Assembly (NCBI RefSeq): GCF_001458115.1
Contig: NZ_CZRP01000011.1
Span: forward strand, 124,001 to 188,000
DNA from: Gracilibacillus massiliensis
GTDB taxonomy: Bacteria; Bacillota; Bacilli; Bacillales; Amphibacillaceae
DNA length: 64,000 nucleotides
Direction: 5' to 3'
Made by a program: the position numbers and the translations under genes. Shown here piece after piece: positions 1-7,845 of the stretch; the stretch's first letter is position 1; each line of letters begins with the position of its first letter. The notes beneath the pieces were generated by a model. The model was not told the origin of the DNA. It worked only from the letters and a program-made list of their open reading frames with translations, and made no database searches.

Positions 1-1008
1 GGTTCATTGTACGGATTTCATTCGTATCTTACGAAAGGTGCAAAGGATATGAACCTATATACCTTTACGTATTCGCCATGGAAGGATGATAGTGAAGAAG
101 TGATTGAGGGAGATATTCGTAAAATCAACACTGTTTTAGAGGAGGAAAATATCGAAGCGCAAATGGGTAAATTGGAGTTAAACTATTATGAGCTGTCTGA
201 GCAAATTAATAGTGTACTTATTATAAGAGCTTCTGATTATAATTACTTTGCGTCATTGATCGAAGCGAAAGAACTTCATCCGGAACCAAACAAAGCGATT
301 GTAGTTGAACAGAGTGATGCTATGATCTCACAGGGAACCAAGGCGAGTGAAAGATTGATGGAGTCAAAGATCACATTGGAAGATGGAGAAAAACTGGATC
401 CCAGTCATGTAGTATCGACTTCAGTCATGTCGGAGTACAGTGCCTATTATGTGATTAACGACAAAGCCTACGAAAAGCTCGAAACACCGGTAAATACTGA
501 CTGGAGGGCCGTATGGAAAGCAAAAGAAGGGCAAACCGATCAAGTGATTGAAGCTGGAAGGAAATTAAATGAACAATTACAGTATAAAGCATATTCTGTT
601 GACTATACCCTTTATGAAATTGAAAAAGCGTATGGACCGATATTATTTATTGGATTATTTATTGGAATTGTCTTCTTTGTTTCCGCTGGCAGCTTTCTTT
701 ACTTCCGGTTATTCACTGATTTGGATGAGGAAAAGCGCAAGTTCCTTTCGATTGCCAAGATTGGTTTGAAAGAATCTGAGTTAAAAAAGATCGTAAACAG
801 GGAAATTGCCATTTTATTCTTCTCGCCAATTGTTGTCGCACTAGTTCATGGAGCCATTGCGCTGACTGCATTATCTCATTTGTTTGATTACAACTTAATG
901 GTCGAATCTGCCCTTGTATTAGGAAGTTTCGCGATCATTCAAATTCTTTATTTCACTATTGTACGATATTTTTATGTGAAACAGGTGAAAAGAATGGTAT
1001 TTAAGTAA
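1..1008 (+). CDS. ABC transporter permease (FtsX-like), C-terminal part
   Basis: The reading frame is open from the first base, so this is the 3' part of a gene that begins upstream; 335 residues are visible. A long extracytoplasmic region (about residues 1-205) is followed by three hydrophobic segments, near ILFIGLFIGIVFFVSAGSFLYF, the segment around LFFSPIVVALVHGAIAL, and one near the C-terminus. The tail has the 'LDEEKRKFLSIAKIGLKESELKK' type cytoplasmic loop typical of FtsX/MacB-type permeases of the BceB/YxdM group in Firmicutes. Such permeases work with an ATPase and often a two-component system in sensing or removing antimicrobial peptides. The partner genes lie outside the window, so the substrate cannot be told. 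A terminator follows the stop codon. Confidence 0.75.
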   Translation, partial: GSLYGFHSYLTKGAKDMNLYTFTYSPWKDDSEEVIEGDIRKINTVLEEENIEAQMGKLELNYYELSEQINSVLIIRASDYNYFASLIEAKELHPEPNKAIVVEQSDAMISQGTKASERLMESKITLEDGEKLDPSHVVSTSVMSEYSAYYVINDKAYEKLETPVNTDWRAVWKAKEGQTDQVIEAGRKLNEQLQYKAYSVDYTLYEIEKAYGPILFIGLFIGIVFFVSAGSFLYFRLFTDLDEEKRKFLSIAKIGLKESELKKIVNREIAILFFSPIVVALVHGAIALTALSHLFDYNLMVESALVLGSFAIIQILYFTIVRYFYVKQVKRMVFK

Positions 1009-1058
1009 GCGGGATTCTTAGATAAAGGTCGATTAATATCTACTAAAAATAATATGTA

Positions 1059-1098
1059 GCCCATCATCCGTTAGAAACCATGGATGATGGGCATTTTT
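1059..1098 (+). terminator. Rho-independent terminator after ABC permease
   Basis: An 11-bp perfect stem (GCCCATCATCC pairing with GGATGATGGGC) with a 12-nt loop is followed by a short T run. Confidence 0.85.
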
Positions 1099-1162
1099 CA
1101 ATTATTTTATAAATGTTTACCAAATATTTCTTGACGATCCTTCTATTAACATATATAATCAT

Positions 1163-1183
1163 AAAGCGTAATGATTACGATTT
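1163..1183. promoter_or_regulatory. Putative Zur box upstream of zinT-like gene
   Basis: The sequence AAAGCGTAATGATTACGATTT is a near-perfect match to the 21-bp Bacillus Zur operator AAATCGTAATNATTACGATTT, differing at one position. It lies 17 bp upstream of the ATG and next to the ribosome binding site, so repression by zinc-loaded Zur would be expected. The assignment rests on the match to the known consensus; no binding is shown. Confidence 0.85.
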
Positions 1184-1200
1184 AAGAAAAGGAGAATGTA

Positions 1201-1965
1201 ATGATGAAATTTTCATTGGTAAAAGGGTTTAGTTTCGTAGTATTTGGATTAATGTTGTTAGTTGGGTGTCAGAATTCAGATGCTGCTAATGAGCAATCTG
1301 AGGAAAATAATGTGGACGCAGAAGAGACGCATGATCACAGTAATGAAACTGAAGAGGATAACGCGCATAAACAGGAGGAAGAATCTGAACATGACCACGA
1401 ACATGATCATTCACACGATGAGGAAACACAAGAAATTTATGATGGTTATTTTGAGGACAGTCAAATAGAAGATCGCGAGCTTTCCGATTGGGAAGGAGAT
1501 TGGCAATCAGTCTATCCTTATCTTCAAGATGGGACACTAGATGAAGTATTCGAACATAAAGCAGAACATAGCGATGAAATGAATGACGAAGAGTACAAGG
1601 AATATTATCAGATAGGATATGAGACAAATCTAGACCGAGTAGTGATTGAAGAAAATCTTGTGTCATTTTTTGAAAACGGAGAAGAAAATTCTGCGGAGTA
1701 TACGTATGATGGGTACGAGATATTAAACTATGAAGCTGGTAATAGAGGGGTAAGATTTATTTATGAACGAGTAGAAGACGTGGAAGAACTTCCGCAATAT
1801 ATCCAATTTAGTGACCATAGTATTTTTCCGACTAAAGCAGACCATTACCATCTCTATTGGGGAGATGATCGAGAAGCTCTTTTAGATGAAGTGACAAATT
1901 GGCCTACTTATTATCCAACAGAAATGGATGGACGTGACATTGCCCATGAGATGATGGCACATTAG
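1201..1965 (+). CDS. ZinT-like zinc-binding lipoprotein, Zur-regulated
   Basis: A 254-residue lipoprotein. The signal peptide ends in the lipobox LLVGC (Cys near residue 23), so the mature protein should be anchored outside the membrane. Residues about 30-80 are acidic and very rich in histidine (repeated HDH, HDHEHDH and HSH patterns), a metal-chelating linker. The rest matches the ZinT/YodA lipocalin-like domain: DGYFEDSQIEDRELSDWEGD, WQSVYPYLQDG, and the C-terminal HYHLYWG and AHEMMAH segments carrying histidines. ZinT captures zinc in the periplasm and passes it to ZnuA-type importers; in Gram-positives the domain is often fused to AdcA/ZnuA, but here it stands alone. A Zur box just upstream supports induction under zinc starvation. 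Two adjacent ATG codons are possible starts; the first is used. Confidence 0.88.
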   Translation: MMKFSLVKGFSFVVFGLMLLVGCQNSDAANEQSEENNVDAEETHDHSNETEEDNAHKQEEESEHDHEHDHSHDEETQEIYDGYFEDSQIEDRELSDWEGDWQSVYPYLQDGTLDEVFEHKAEHSDEMNDEEYKEYYQIGYETNLDRVVIEENLVSFFENGEENSAEYTYDGYEILNYEAGNRGVRFIYERVEDVEELPQYIQFSDHSIFPTKADHYHLYWGDDREALLDEVTNWPTYYPTEMDGRDIAHEMMAH

Positions 1966-2114
1966 GGCTGTTACATTAAAACAACATAGTGTAAGAAACA
2001 AAGGGTATTGTGTACATACTACAATAAAAAAAGCATGGATACGTACAAACGCCCTTCCGTTTATGTTAATAATTAATATGTTACTAATATAACGGTTGAA
2101 AGGAGGCAATATCG

Positions 2115-2216
2115 ATGAGTGAAAGTTATGGTTCAGGATTTACATTGATTGTAGTTTTGTTTATTCTTTTAATTATTGTAGGGACTTCGTATGCAGGTGG
2201 ATACGGCGGATATTAA
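2115..2216 (+). CDS. YjcZ-type small sporulation membrane peptide
   Basis: A 33-residue ORF behind a strong ribosome binding site (AAAGGAGG at 2099-2106). The peptide has a Ser/Gly-rich start, one transmembrane segment (FTLIVVLFILLIIVGTSYA) and a glycine/tyrosine tail ending GGYGGY. This layout is diagnostic of the tiny YjcZ family (TIGR01732), found in Bacillaceae and commonly linked to sporulation. The molecular role is unknown. It is monocistronic, closed by the terminator near 2334. Confidence 0.85.
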   Translation: MSESYGSGFTLIVVLFILLIIVGTSYAGGYGGY

Positions 2217-2333
2217 ATTTTTCTGGTAATGATAGGGCGGAAACAAGTAAGTGGTATATTACAATTTCGACCTGTTTATAATAAGGCAGCTTAGATAACA
2301 GGTCTAAAATAATAATTGGAAATCAGTTAAAAC

Positions 2334-2364
2334 ACGTGAAGTATATATTGCTTCACGTTTTTTT
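2334..2364 (+). terminator. Terminator after yjcZ-type gene
   Basis: An 8-bp stem ACGTGAAG / CTTCACGT with a 9-nt loop is followed by a T-rich run. From here to 2723 I see no convincing gene; a weak 83-residue frame at 2336-2587 has no ribosome binding site and overlaps the terminator. The stretch presumably holds the promoter and leader of the gas vesicle operon. Confidence 0.8.
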
Positions 2365-2723
2365 AGTATTGATACATAACTATAAGGCAAACGATTCGAA
2401 CTTTATATTCACTAATACCCTCCTGATAAATCTGTTCTCCATTTATTCTCTCTTTCCACTCTCTTCAGACTTTATGAAACAAATAAATAATAAAAGTAAA
2501 GAAATTGTAATAACTCTTACAGAAAAGTTTAGTTTAACAAAGATATCCATGATATATCTTACTTCTTCTATTACAAAATATTTCTAGATTGTAAAAATGG
2601 ATGGAATAATTACCATTTATCTTCCTCTTCTATCCAACCCATGTTTTAAAGGGTGGTTTAGCGTGGTAGGGTTAACTAACTTTGCAAATGGTAGTAGCCA
2701 TTTTAGCTAAGGAGGTATTGCTT

Positions 2724-2975
2724 ATGAGTATACAAAAGACAACGGAAAGCTCTAGTTTAGCCGAAGTGATTGACAGAATCCTGGATAAAGGAATTGTCAT
2801 CGATGCTTATGCAAGAGTTTCTCTTGTAGGAATTGAGGTGTTGACTGTAGATGCCAGAATCGTCATCGCAAGTGTTGATACTTGGTTGAGATATGCAGAA
2901 GCAGTTGGATTGCTTCGTGATGAGGCATTGGAAGAAGGTAATTCTAGTAGAAGTAAAGCAGAATTAGCGATCTAA
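2724..2975 (+). CDS. gvpA: Gas vesicle structural protein GvpA
   Basis: An 83-residue GvpA, the small hydrophobic protein that polymerises into the ribbed gas vesicle shell. The start is the ATG after GGAGG at 2711 that gives [20 protein letters not shown]; an upstream in-frame ATG lacks a ribosome binding site. The family core is fully present: [52 protein letters not shown]. The tail after residue 70 is variable and acidic. It is the first gene of a 14-gene operon whose order (A-P-Q-B-R-N-F-G-L-S-K-J-T-U) matches the cluster of Bacillus (Priestia) megaterium. A second, nearly identical copy (gvpB) lies downstream. Confidence 0.97.
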   Translation: MSIQKTTESSSLAEVIDRILDKGIVIDAYARVSLVGIEVLTVDARIVIASVDTWLRYAEAVGLLRDEALEEGNSSRSKAELAI

Positions 2976-2991
2976 TGAGAGGAGGTTACTC

Positions 2992-3288
2992 ATGGCAGGT
3001 CAAGAGATTCAACAATCAATTGATCAGAACAGTGGTCAAGGTTCAATGGGATATATCTTAATGGGTGGAGTTGTAGGAGCTGGTGTTGGATTATTATCGA
3101 ATCCAGGAACTGCTCAGCAGCTTTACCGGAGAGTTCAAAACTCAGAAACCGGGCAAATAATTGCAAAAGAATTAGGTAGAAATGTCCAACAACTGATTAC
3201 CCATCAGGTGATGGCAGTAGTTCAACATTCAACACCTGATTACTTGAATAAGGCCAAAAAAAAGACTTACGGGCATGTCTTCCAATGA
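2992..3288 (+). CDS. gvpP: Gas vesicle protein GvpP, frameshifted
   Basis: The frame begins after AGAGGAGGTTACTC, 16 bp past gvpA, and encodes 98 residues as it stands. The glycine-rich hydrophobic segment GYILMGGVVGAGVGLLSNP resembles YtxH/GvpT-type accessory proteins. After residue 90 the frame leaves the conserved path at a run of eight A (3256-3263) and stops early. Removing one A joins it to the open frame at 3275-3415 and restores a protein of about 140 residues ending in a coiled coil. GvpP was not needed for vesicle formation when the B. megaterium cluster was expressed from gvpB onward in E. coli (known). Sequencing error, true mutation and transcriptional slippage all remain possible. 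Confidence 0.8.
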   Translation: MAGQEIQQSIDQNSGQGSMGYILMGGVVGAGVGLLSNPGTAQQLYRRVQNSETGQIIAKELGRNVQQLITHQVMAVVQHSTPDYLNKAKKKTYGHVFQ

Positions 3289-3415
3289 ATCGGATCAGTC
3301 AGAAAATGAAGATAACACACAATATGAAATGGTAAAACAAGAAAACAAGCAAATTAATCAACGTTTAGATCAAATAGAGAAAAAGTTAGATGAGCTTCTC
3401 CATGTAAATGATTAG
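3275..3415 (+). pseudogene. gvpP: Out-of-frame C-terminal part of GvpP
   Basis: This frame starts with an internal ATG and encodes 46 residues, MSSNESDQSENEDNTQYEMV followed by a coiled coil with QRLDQIEKKLDELL near the end. Such acidic linkers plus a short coiled coil also end GvpJ and GvpT in this cluster, which supports it being the displaced end of GvpP rather than a separate gene. No ribosome binding site precedes the internal ATG. It overlaps the upstream frame by 14 bp. Confidence 0.7.
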
Positions 3416-3437
3416 TCAAAGATTAAAGGAGGATGCA

Positions 3438-3899
3438 ATGAAAAATAAACCTATTAAAAAAACGGCCAAAAAAGTAGCAAAAAAAGCTTTCGAAAAATCA
3501 CCGGAGCCTTTAAAAGAAAAGGCCAAAGACAAAATGAAAGAAATGGCAACAGAAAAAATTGAAGAGAAAGTACAAGATAAAGCGAAACACGCCTCTGCTA
3601 ATTTGCGAGAAGCAAAGGCTCAAAATGCCGAAAAGGTGCATGGTAATGCAGAGGAAGCAAAAGAGAAGGTACAAGATGTATTATTGTCTGTAAGAGAAAA
3701 ATTAGCAAAAGTGAAAGAGGCGGGGAAAAACTTTCAGGAGGATATTTCCTCAAGTAATAAAAGTAACAAGGTAAAAAGCTACCAAGATGTTAAAGGTATC
3801 CAACATATTAAGAGCTCAATGGATATTAAAGGAGCAAGTGATATTAAAAGTTCGACAAGAATTAAATCATCTAAGGATATCAAAAAAATAGGCTCTTAA
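3438..3899 (+). CDS. gvpQ: Gas vesicle protein GvpQ
   Basis: A 153-residue very basic, helical protein. The start chosen is the ATG preceded by AAAGGAGGATGCA; an in-frame ATG at 3408 overlaps the end of the gvpP frame and has no ribosome binding site. The N-terminal 110 residues are Lys/Ala/Glu-rich amphipathic helix (KKTAKKVAKKAFEKSPEPLK), resembling LEA-like or YtxH-like helices. The C-terminal 35 residues consist of about six short degenerate repeats of the form (D/H)(V/I)K(G/S)(S/A), for example MDIKGASDIKSSTRIKSSKD. Identification rests on its place between gvpP and gvpB and on composition; its role is not established and it is probably dispensable. Confidence 0.8.
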   Translation: MKNKPIKKTAKKVAKKAFEKSPEPLKEKAKDKMKEMATEKIEEKVQDKAKHASANLREAKAQNAEKVHGNAEEAKEKVQDVLLSVREKLAKVKEAGKNFQEDISSSNKSNKVKSYQDVKGIQHIKSSMDIKGASDIKSSTRIKSSKDIKKIGS

Positions 3900-3924
3900 A
3901 AATTTTATTAAAGGAGAATGAATT

Positions 3925-4188
3925 ATGGCTATTCAGAAGACGACAGATAGTTCAAGCCTAGCAGAAGTAGTAGATAGAATTTTAGACAAGGGTATAGTAA
4001 TCGATGCATTTGCAAGAGTCTCAGTGGTAGGAATTGAAATATTAACGGTTGAGGCACGAGTTGTTATTGCAAGTGTCGACACTTGGTTGCGTTATGCGGA
4101 AGCTGTTGGTCTCTTAAGAGATGAAGTGGAAGAAGAAGGATTACCTTCACAGCAAAACGAACGAAGGGAAACGCCATTTAGCTTTTAA
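3925..4188 (+). CDS. gvpB: Gas vesicle structural protein GvpB (second GvpA)
   Basis: An 87-residue GvpA paralogue. Its first 70 residues differ from GvpA upstream only by conservative changes ([18 protein letters not shown]), while the tail is different and ends ETPFSF. In B. megaterium GvpB is the major shell protein able to form vesicles without GvpA (known). The ribosome binding site AAAGGAG lies 8 bp before the ATG. The two near-identical reading frames also form a long direct repeat that could recombine and delete gvpP-gvpQ. Confidence 0.96.
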   Translation: MAIQKTTDSSSLAEVVDRILDKGIVIDAFARVSVVGIEILTVEARVVIASVDTWLRYAEAVGLLRDEVEEEGLPSQQNERRETPFSF

Positions 4189-4237
4189 AGTGAAGGGCTT
4201 CTATAGCCCTCACTTACTCATTCGAAGGAGGTAACAC

Positions 4238-4504
4238 ATGAAAATTAAAGAAATAATGAAGAATATCAAGGACTTCTTTCAAGAGAATATAGCCCATCCA
4301 CATAAAATTACTTCAGTAGAAAAGCTTGAAGAAGGTGGTTGGAGAGTGCAAATTGAGGTGTTGGAAGAAAAAGAATATATGAAGAAATACGCTAAGGATG
4401 AAATGCTAGGAACATATGAAGTTTTGCTAGACGATGATAAAGAAATTACCTCGTATAAGAGACTAGAGCTTCGTTACAGAAGTGCGGTTGGAGTAGAGGG
4501 TTAG
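4238..4504 (+). CDS. gvpR: Gas vesicle protein GvpR (GvpO family)
   Basis: An 88-residue protein matching the GvpO family (Pfam GvpO): basic N-terminal helix, then SVEKLEEGGWRVQIEVLEEKEY and DEMLGTYEVLLDDDKEITSYKRLELRYRSA, a compact alpha/beta fold. In the B. megaterium cluster this position is called GvpR. It is one of the accessory proteins kept in the minimal cluster; a chaperone or assembly role is likely but not proven. It has a strong GAAGGAGG ribosome binding site. Confidence 0.88.
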   Translation: MKIKEIMKNIKDFFQENIAHPHKITSVEKLEEGGWRVQIEVLEEKEYMKKYAKDEMLGTYEVLLDDDKEITSYKRLELRYRSAVGVEG

Positions 4505-4525
4505 AGTTGATGGAGGGAAGAGGAG

Positions 4526-5431
4526 ATGACTGTTTTAAGTGAGAGAATCACAACAAATGATAATGCTTTTATTCAAGATGAGTTTACGAAATCACTCCTA
4601 TCAAGATCCTTAAAGTATGTTAAAACAGGATATCCTGTCCACTTTATTGGTCCCTCTGGTTCAGGTAAGACTTCGATCGCTATTGCATTGGCAAATAAAC
4701 TAAAACGGCCTGTTATGTTGATGCATGGTAATCATGAATTGGACAATAAAGATTTAATTGGCAGCTTTAGTGGATATACGAGTTCAAAGGTAGTGGATCA
4801 ATATGTCAGATCTGTCTATAAAAAAGATGAAACCGTAACGGAATCATGGAAAGATGGTCGTTTGCTTGAAGCGGTGAAGAATGGATACACGCTCATTTAT
4901 GATGAATTTTCCCGTTCACGTCCAGCGACCAATAATATTTTTCTATCCATTCTGGAAGAAGGGATATTGCCTTTATATGGATTAAAGTCCAACCGACCGT
5001 ATGTAAAGGTTCATCCTAAGTTTAATATAATATTTACTAGTAATCCAAATGAATATGCAGGGGTCTACCAAACACAGGATGCCTTGTTAGATAGATTGAT
5101 AACCTTATATGTTTGTTATAAAAGTAAACAGGAAGAAACATTTATTTTAAGTGAAAAAATAGGTATTGAAGAGAATGAAGCTACTATCATTTCGAGTCTG
5201 GTGCAGGATGTACGAAAAGAATTTCATGAAAGACATGGAGCACCTAGCATCAGAACAACGATTCAAATAGCAAAGATAGCGAAAAATGATGACATACCTA
5301 TCAAGGGATCAAATCAGGACTTTCTGCAGTTGTGCATTGATTTGTTAAGTAATTCTGTTGTTCAAGGTCTTGAGATTACTTACGAAGATGCAAGTGATCT
5401 TATTCGAGAGTTATGCAAGAAAACTACGTAA
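4526..5431 (+). CDS. gvpN: Gas vesicle AAA+ ATPase GvpN
   Basis: A 301-residue MoxR-like AAA+ ATPase. Walker A GPSGSGKT is at residues 42-49, Walker B LIYDEFSRSRP near residue 135, and sensor-1 IIFTSNPNEYAGV near 180. GvpN promotes growth of bicone nuclei into full-width cylindrical vesicles (established for the family). The gene starts at the ATG after GGAGGGAAGAGG, 21 bp past gvpR. No missing motif is seen. Confidence 0.96.
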   Translation: MTVLSERITTNDNAFIQDEFTKSLLSRSLKYVKTGYPVHFIGPSGSGKTSIAIALANKLKRPVMLMHGNHELDNKDLIGSFSGYTSSKVVDQYVRSVYKKDETVTESWKDGRLLEAVKNGYTLIYDEFSRSRPATNNIFLSILEEGILPLYGLKSNRPYVKVHPKFNIIFTSNPNEYAGVYQTQDALLDRLITLYVCYKSKQEETFILSEKIGIEENEATIISSLVQDVRKEFHERHGAPSIRTTIQIAKIAKNDDIPIKGSNQDFLQLCIDLLSNSVVQGLEITYEDASDLIRELCKKTT

Positions 5432-5449
5432 CATAAAGGGGTATAGACT

Positions 5450-6217
5450 ATGTCAGAACAACAAGAAAATGGTATATATATATTCTGTGGAATTCAGACA
5501 GATGTAAAAGAAGATTTCGGAAATATTCTACTAGAAAATGAAGAGAGACCTACCTTCACGATCCATTATAAAGATGCAGCTATGGTTGCAGCTCGGGTCC
5601 CGATTAAAATTTATCATCCAAATAAAGAAAATCTGATGATGCACCAAAACCTAATTTCTAAGGTTATGGCAGAAAAAGACACGGTTATTCCTATCAGTTT
5701 TGGAAATGTGTTTCAATCAGTCGAGGATGTAGAAGTTTTACTGGAAAATCTCTATCCACAATTAGAAGAGCTTTTTCCCGCAATTAAAGGGAAGATGGAG
5801 CTAGGACTAAAGGTTGTTGGAAAAACAGATTGGCTCAAGTCGGAGGTTCATGCTAGTGAGAAAGTAGAAAAGTTATCAGAACAACTTCGAGGTAAAACAG
5901 TAGACGCTGGATACTATGAACGGATTCAGCTAGGTGGAGCAGCACAGGAGATCTTTTCTTCTATAAGTAAAGAAATAGAACAGGATGTTTATACTCCTCT
6001 TGAATCGAATGCCGAAGCATCAAAAATAAATGATCCAGTTGGCGAGAAAATGCTACTGAACGCATCTTTTTTAGTCGACCGTAACAACGAAACAGCATTT
6101 GATCAATTGGTAAATGAAGCACATGAAAAATGGAAGGATAAAGTAGACTTTAAATATAGTGGTCCGTGGCCAGCGTATAATTTTGTTAATATTCGATTGA
6201 CAGTGGAGGAGAGTTAA
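5450..6217 (+). CDS. gvpF: Gas vesicle protein GvpF (GvpL/F family)
   Basis: A 255-residue GvpL/GvpF family accessory protein. It opens with GIYIFCGIQTD and ends with the family signature FKYSGPWPAYNFVNIRL, a ferredoxin-like C-terminal domain. The motif PISFGNVFQSVEDV in the first domain is also typical. GvpF binds GvpA and is thought to keep it soluble during shell assembly (known for haloarchaeal and cyanobacterial homologues). It lies 18 bp after gvpN and is followed 4 bp later by gvpG, so it is translationally close to it. Confidence 0.95.
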   Translation: MSEQQENGIYIFCGIQTDVKEDFGNILLENEERPTFTIHYKDAAMVAARVPIKIYHPNKENLMMHQNLISKVMAEKDTVIPISFGNVFQSVEDVEVLLENLYPQLEELFPAIKGKMELGLKVVGKTDWLKSEVHASEKVEKLSEQLRGKTVDAGYYERIQLGGAAQEIFSSISKEIEQDVYTPLESNAEASKINDPVGEKMLLNASFLVDRNNETAFDQLVNEAHEKWKDKVDFKYSGPWPAYNFVNIRLTVEES

Positions 6218-6221
6218 TCAA

Positions 6222-6476
6222 ATGTTGCACAAAATTGCTACAGCACCTATCAATGTCTTAACCAAGATCGGGGAGAAGGTAAAGGAAGAGGTGGATAAAG
6301 AGTGGTATGATATTTCAACCATTCAACGAAAGCTTGTCCTCTTACAAACGATTTATGAGCAAGGGGAAATAACTGAAGCAGATTATCAGAAACAGGAAGA
6401 GGAGTTAATGGCTCGCTATGAACGAGCTAAACGGATCGAAATGGAACAATGGCAACAGATGACCGAAAGGAAGTAA
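6222..6476 (+). CDS. gvpG: Gas vesicle protein GvpG
   Basis: An 84-residue helical protein with an N-terminal hydrophobic patch (MLHKIATAPINVLTKIGEKV) and a charged coiled coil (IQRKLVLLQTIYEQGEITEADYQ) as in the GvpG family, whose members usually have 75-95 residues. It sits between gvpF and gvpL as in B. megaterium. GvpG is an accessory protein required for assembly; its contacts with GvpF/L family proteins are reported in haloarchaea. Confidence 0.93.
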   Translation: MLHKIATAPINVLTKIGEKVKEEVDKEWYDISTIQRKLVLLQTIYEQGEITEADYQKQEEELMARYERAKRIEMEQWQQMTERK

Positions 6477-6488
6477 TGAGGTGAGATT

Positions 6489-7295
6489 GTGGAACAATTA
6501 ATTTATCTATATGGTTTTATCCCAGAAAATGAATCAAAGGAAAAACCATTACCAAAAATCAACGGCTTTGATGACAAAGAAAGCATCTACACGATTCCAG
6601 TCGGATCTATGGAAGCGGTAGTTTGTGGCCTTAACGAAAGTGAGTTTTCTGAGCAAGTATTGCAAGAAAAAACCGAAAATGATATGGATTGGCTTCAACA
6701 AAAGGCTCTTCATCATCATCAAACCATTATGGATCTCAATGATACGTATACCTTAATCCCTTTACAGTTTTGTACGATTTATAAAAATGAAGAAAGACTC
6801 TATCAGACAATAGAAACTAAAAAGGAAAAGATGAAAAATACCTTAGAAAATTTGAAAGAAAAAGAAGAATGGAATTTGAAAATCTACTGTGCTGATCAGC
6901 AGTTAAAAGCAGATATAAGTCAGCATAGTTCCACGATAGAAGCCAAGAAACAAGAAATCAATCACCTATCACCTGGACGTCGATTTTTTGAAATGAAAAA
7001 AATGGACAGTTTAATGGAAGAGGAATTGGAAAAGGAAAAACATCAGATTTGTAAAGAAGTTCATGAGCAAATGAATCAGTTTGCCCTAGAGTCAATTATT
7101 AAGAAAAATTGGAATAAAGAAATGACAGGACGCAAGGAGAATATGTGCTGGAACAGTGTATATTTTCTGGAAAGACCAATGGTTGAATCATTAAAAGATA
7201 AATTGGTACAAATTGAAAAGTCGGTAGATAAGAGAGGCTTTACCTTAGAATTATCGGGTCCTTGGCCAGCCTATCATTTTTCCGATTTAAAGTGA
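6489..7295 (+). CDS. gvpL: Gas vesicle protein GvpL (GvpL/F family)
   Basis: A 268-residue paralogue of GvpF with a GTG start preceded by AATGAGGTGAG. It opens LIYLYGFIPENE, has the TLIPLQFCTIYKNEERLYQTI motif equivalent to the GvpF 'PISFG' region, a long lysine- and glutamate-rich helical middle (residues about 110-200), and the signature FTLELSGPWPAYHFSDL at the end. It probably acts with GvpF as a hub among accessory proteins. It shares the compact spacing (12 bp) of the operon. Confidence 0.94.
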   Translation: MEQLIYLYGFIPENESKEKPLPKINGFDDKESIYTIPVGSMEAVVCGLNESEFSEQVLQEKTENDMDWLQQKALHHHQTIMDLNDTYTLIPLQFCTIYKNEERLYQTIETKKEKMKNTLENLKEKEEWNLKIYCADQQLKADISQHSSTIEAKKQEINHLSPGRRFFEMKKMDSLMEEELEKEKHQICKEVHEQMNQFALESIIKKNWNKEMTGRKENMCWNSVYFLERPMVESLKDKLVQIEKSVDKRGFTLELSGPWPAYHFSDLK

Positions 7296-7305
7296 GGGAA
7301 TCATC

Positions 7306-7572
7306 ATGCCGATAAAGGAATCTGTCGAAAACAAGGATATTGCATTGATTGATATTTTAGATGTGATCCTGGATAAAGGAATTGCTATAAAGGGAGACTT
7401 AATTATTTCCATTGCGGGAGTAGACCTCGTCTATTTAGATTTAAGAGTGTTGATTTCTTCTGTAGAGAAACTTGTACAATCTCGTGAGAGTAGTATTACG
7501 TCTGAGCAATTTGATAATCAAAGGAGGGAACTGTCCCATGCAACCAGTGAATCAGAAAGATGGCCGGATTAA
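7306..7572 (+). CDS. gvpS: Gas vesicle protein GvpS (GvpA-like minor protein)
   Basis: An 88-residue GvpA-superfamily protein of the J/M/S kind: IALIDILDVILDKGIAIKGD, LIISIAGVDLVYLDLRVLISSVEK. Unlike GvpA it has 'KGDLIISIAGVDLV' at the strand region, shared with GvpJ here. These minor homologues are thought to help nucleate bicone tips. The 3' end overlaps the start of gvpK by 35 bp in another frame, so the two are probably translationally coupled. Confidence 0.92.
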   Translation: MPIKESVENKDIALIDILDVILDKGIAIKGDLIISIAGVDLVYLDLRVLISSVEKLVQSRESSITSEQFDNQRRELSHATSESERWPD

Positions 7573-7822
7573 TCTAGATCCTGATAATGCCGAAGAAGGA
7601 CTTGCACAGCTTGTAATGACAGTAATAGAGCTATTGAGACAAATAGTGGAAAGGCATGCCATGAGGAGAGTGGAAGGTGGCAATTTAACAGAAGAACAAA
7701 TAGAGAACTTAGGTGTTGCGTTAATGAACCTAGAAGAAAAAATGGAAGAGCTAAAGGATGTTTTTGGTCTTGATGCAGAGGATTTAAATATTGACCTGGG
7801 ACCTTTAGGAAACTTGATGTAA
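7538..7822 (+). CDS. gvpK: Gas vesicle protein GvpK
   Basis: A 94-residue helical protein of the GvpK family: INLDPDNAEEGLAQLVMTVI, ELLRQIVERHAMRRVEGG, LTEEQIENLGVALMNLEEKM. The start is the ATG at 7538 after AAAGGAGGGAACTGTCCC, located inside the end of gvpS. GvpK is an essential accessory protein whose exact role is unsettled. The family size (about 90-150 residues) fits. Confidence 0.95.
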   Translation: MQPVNQKDGRINLDPDNAEEGLAQLVMTVIELLRQIVERHAMRRVEGGNLTEEQIENLGVALMNLEEKMEELKDVFGLDAEDLNIDLGPLGNLM

Positions 7823-7845
7823 TGAAAAACTGGAGGTGAATGGCT

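Noticed and set aside
1286-1666. Leftward 126-codon frame opposite the ZinT-like gene
   Set aside because: Antisense of a well supported coding region with no start site of its own.
2336-2587. 83-codon frame before gvpA
   Set aside because: It starts inside a terminator stem, has no ribosome binding site and a composition like translated AT-rich DNA.
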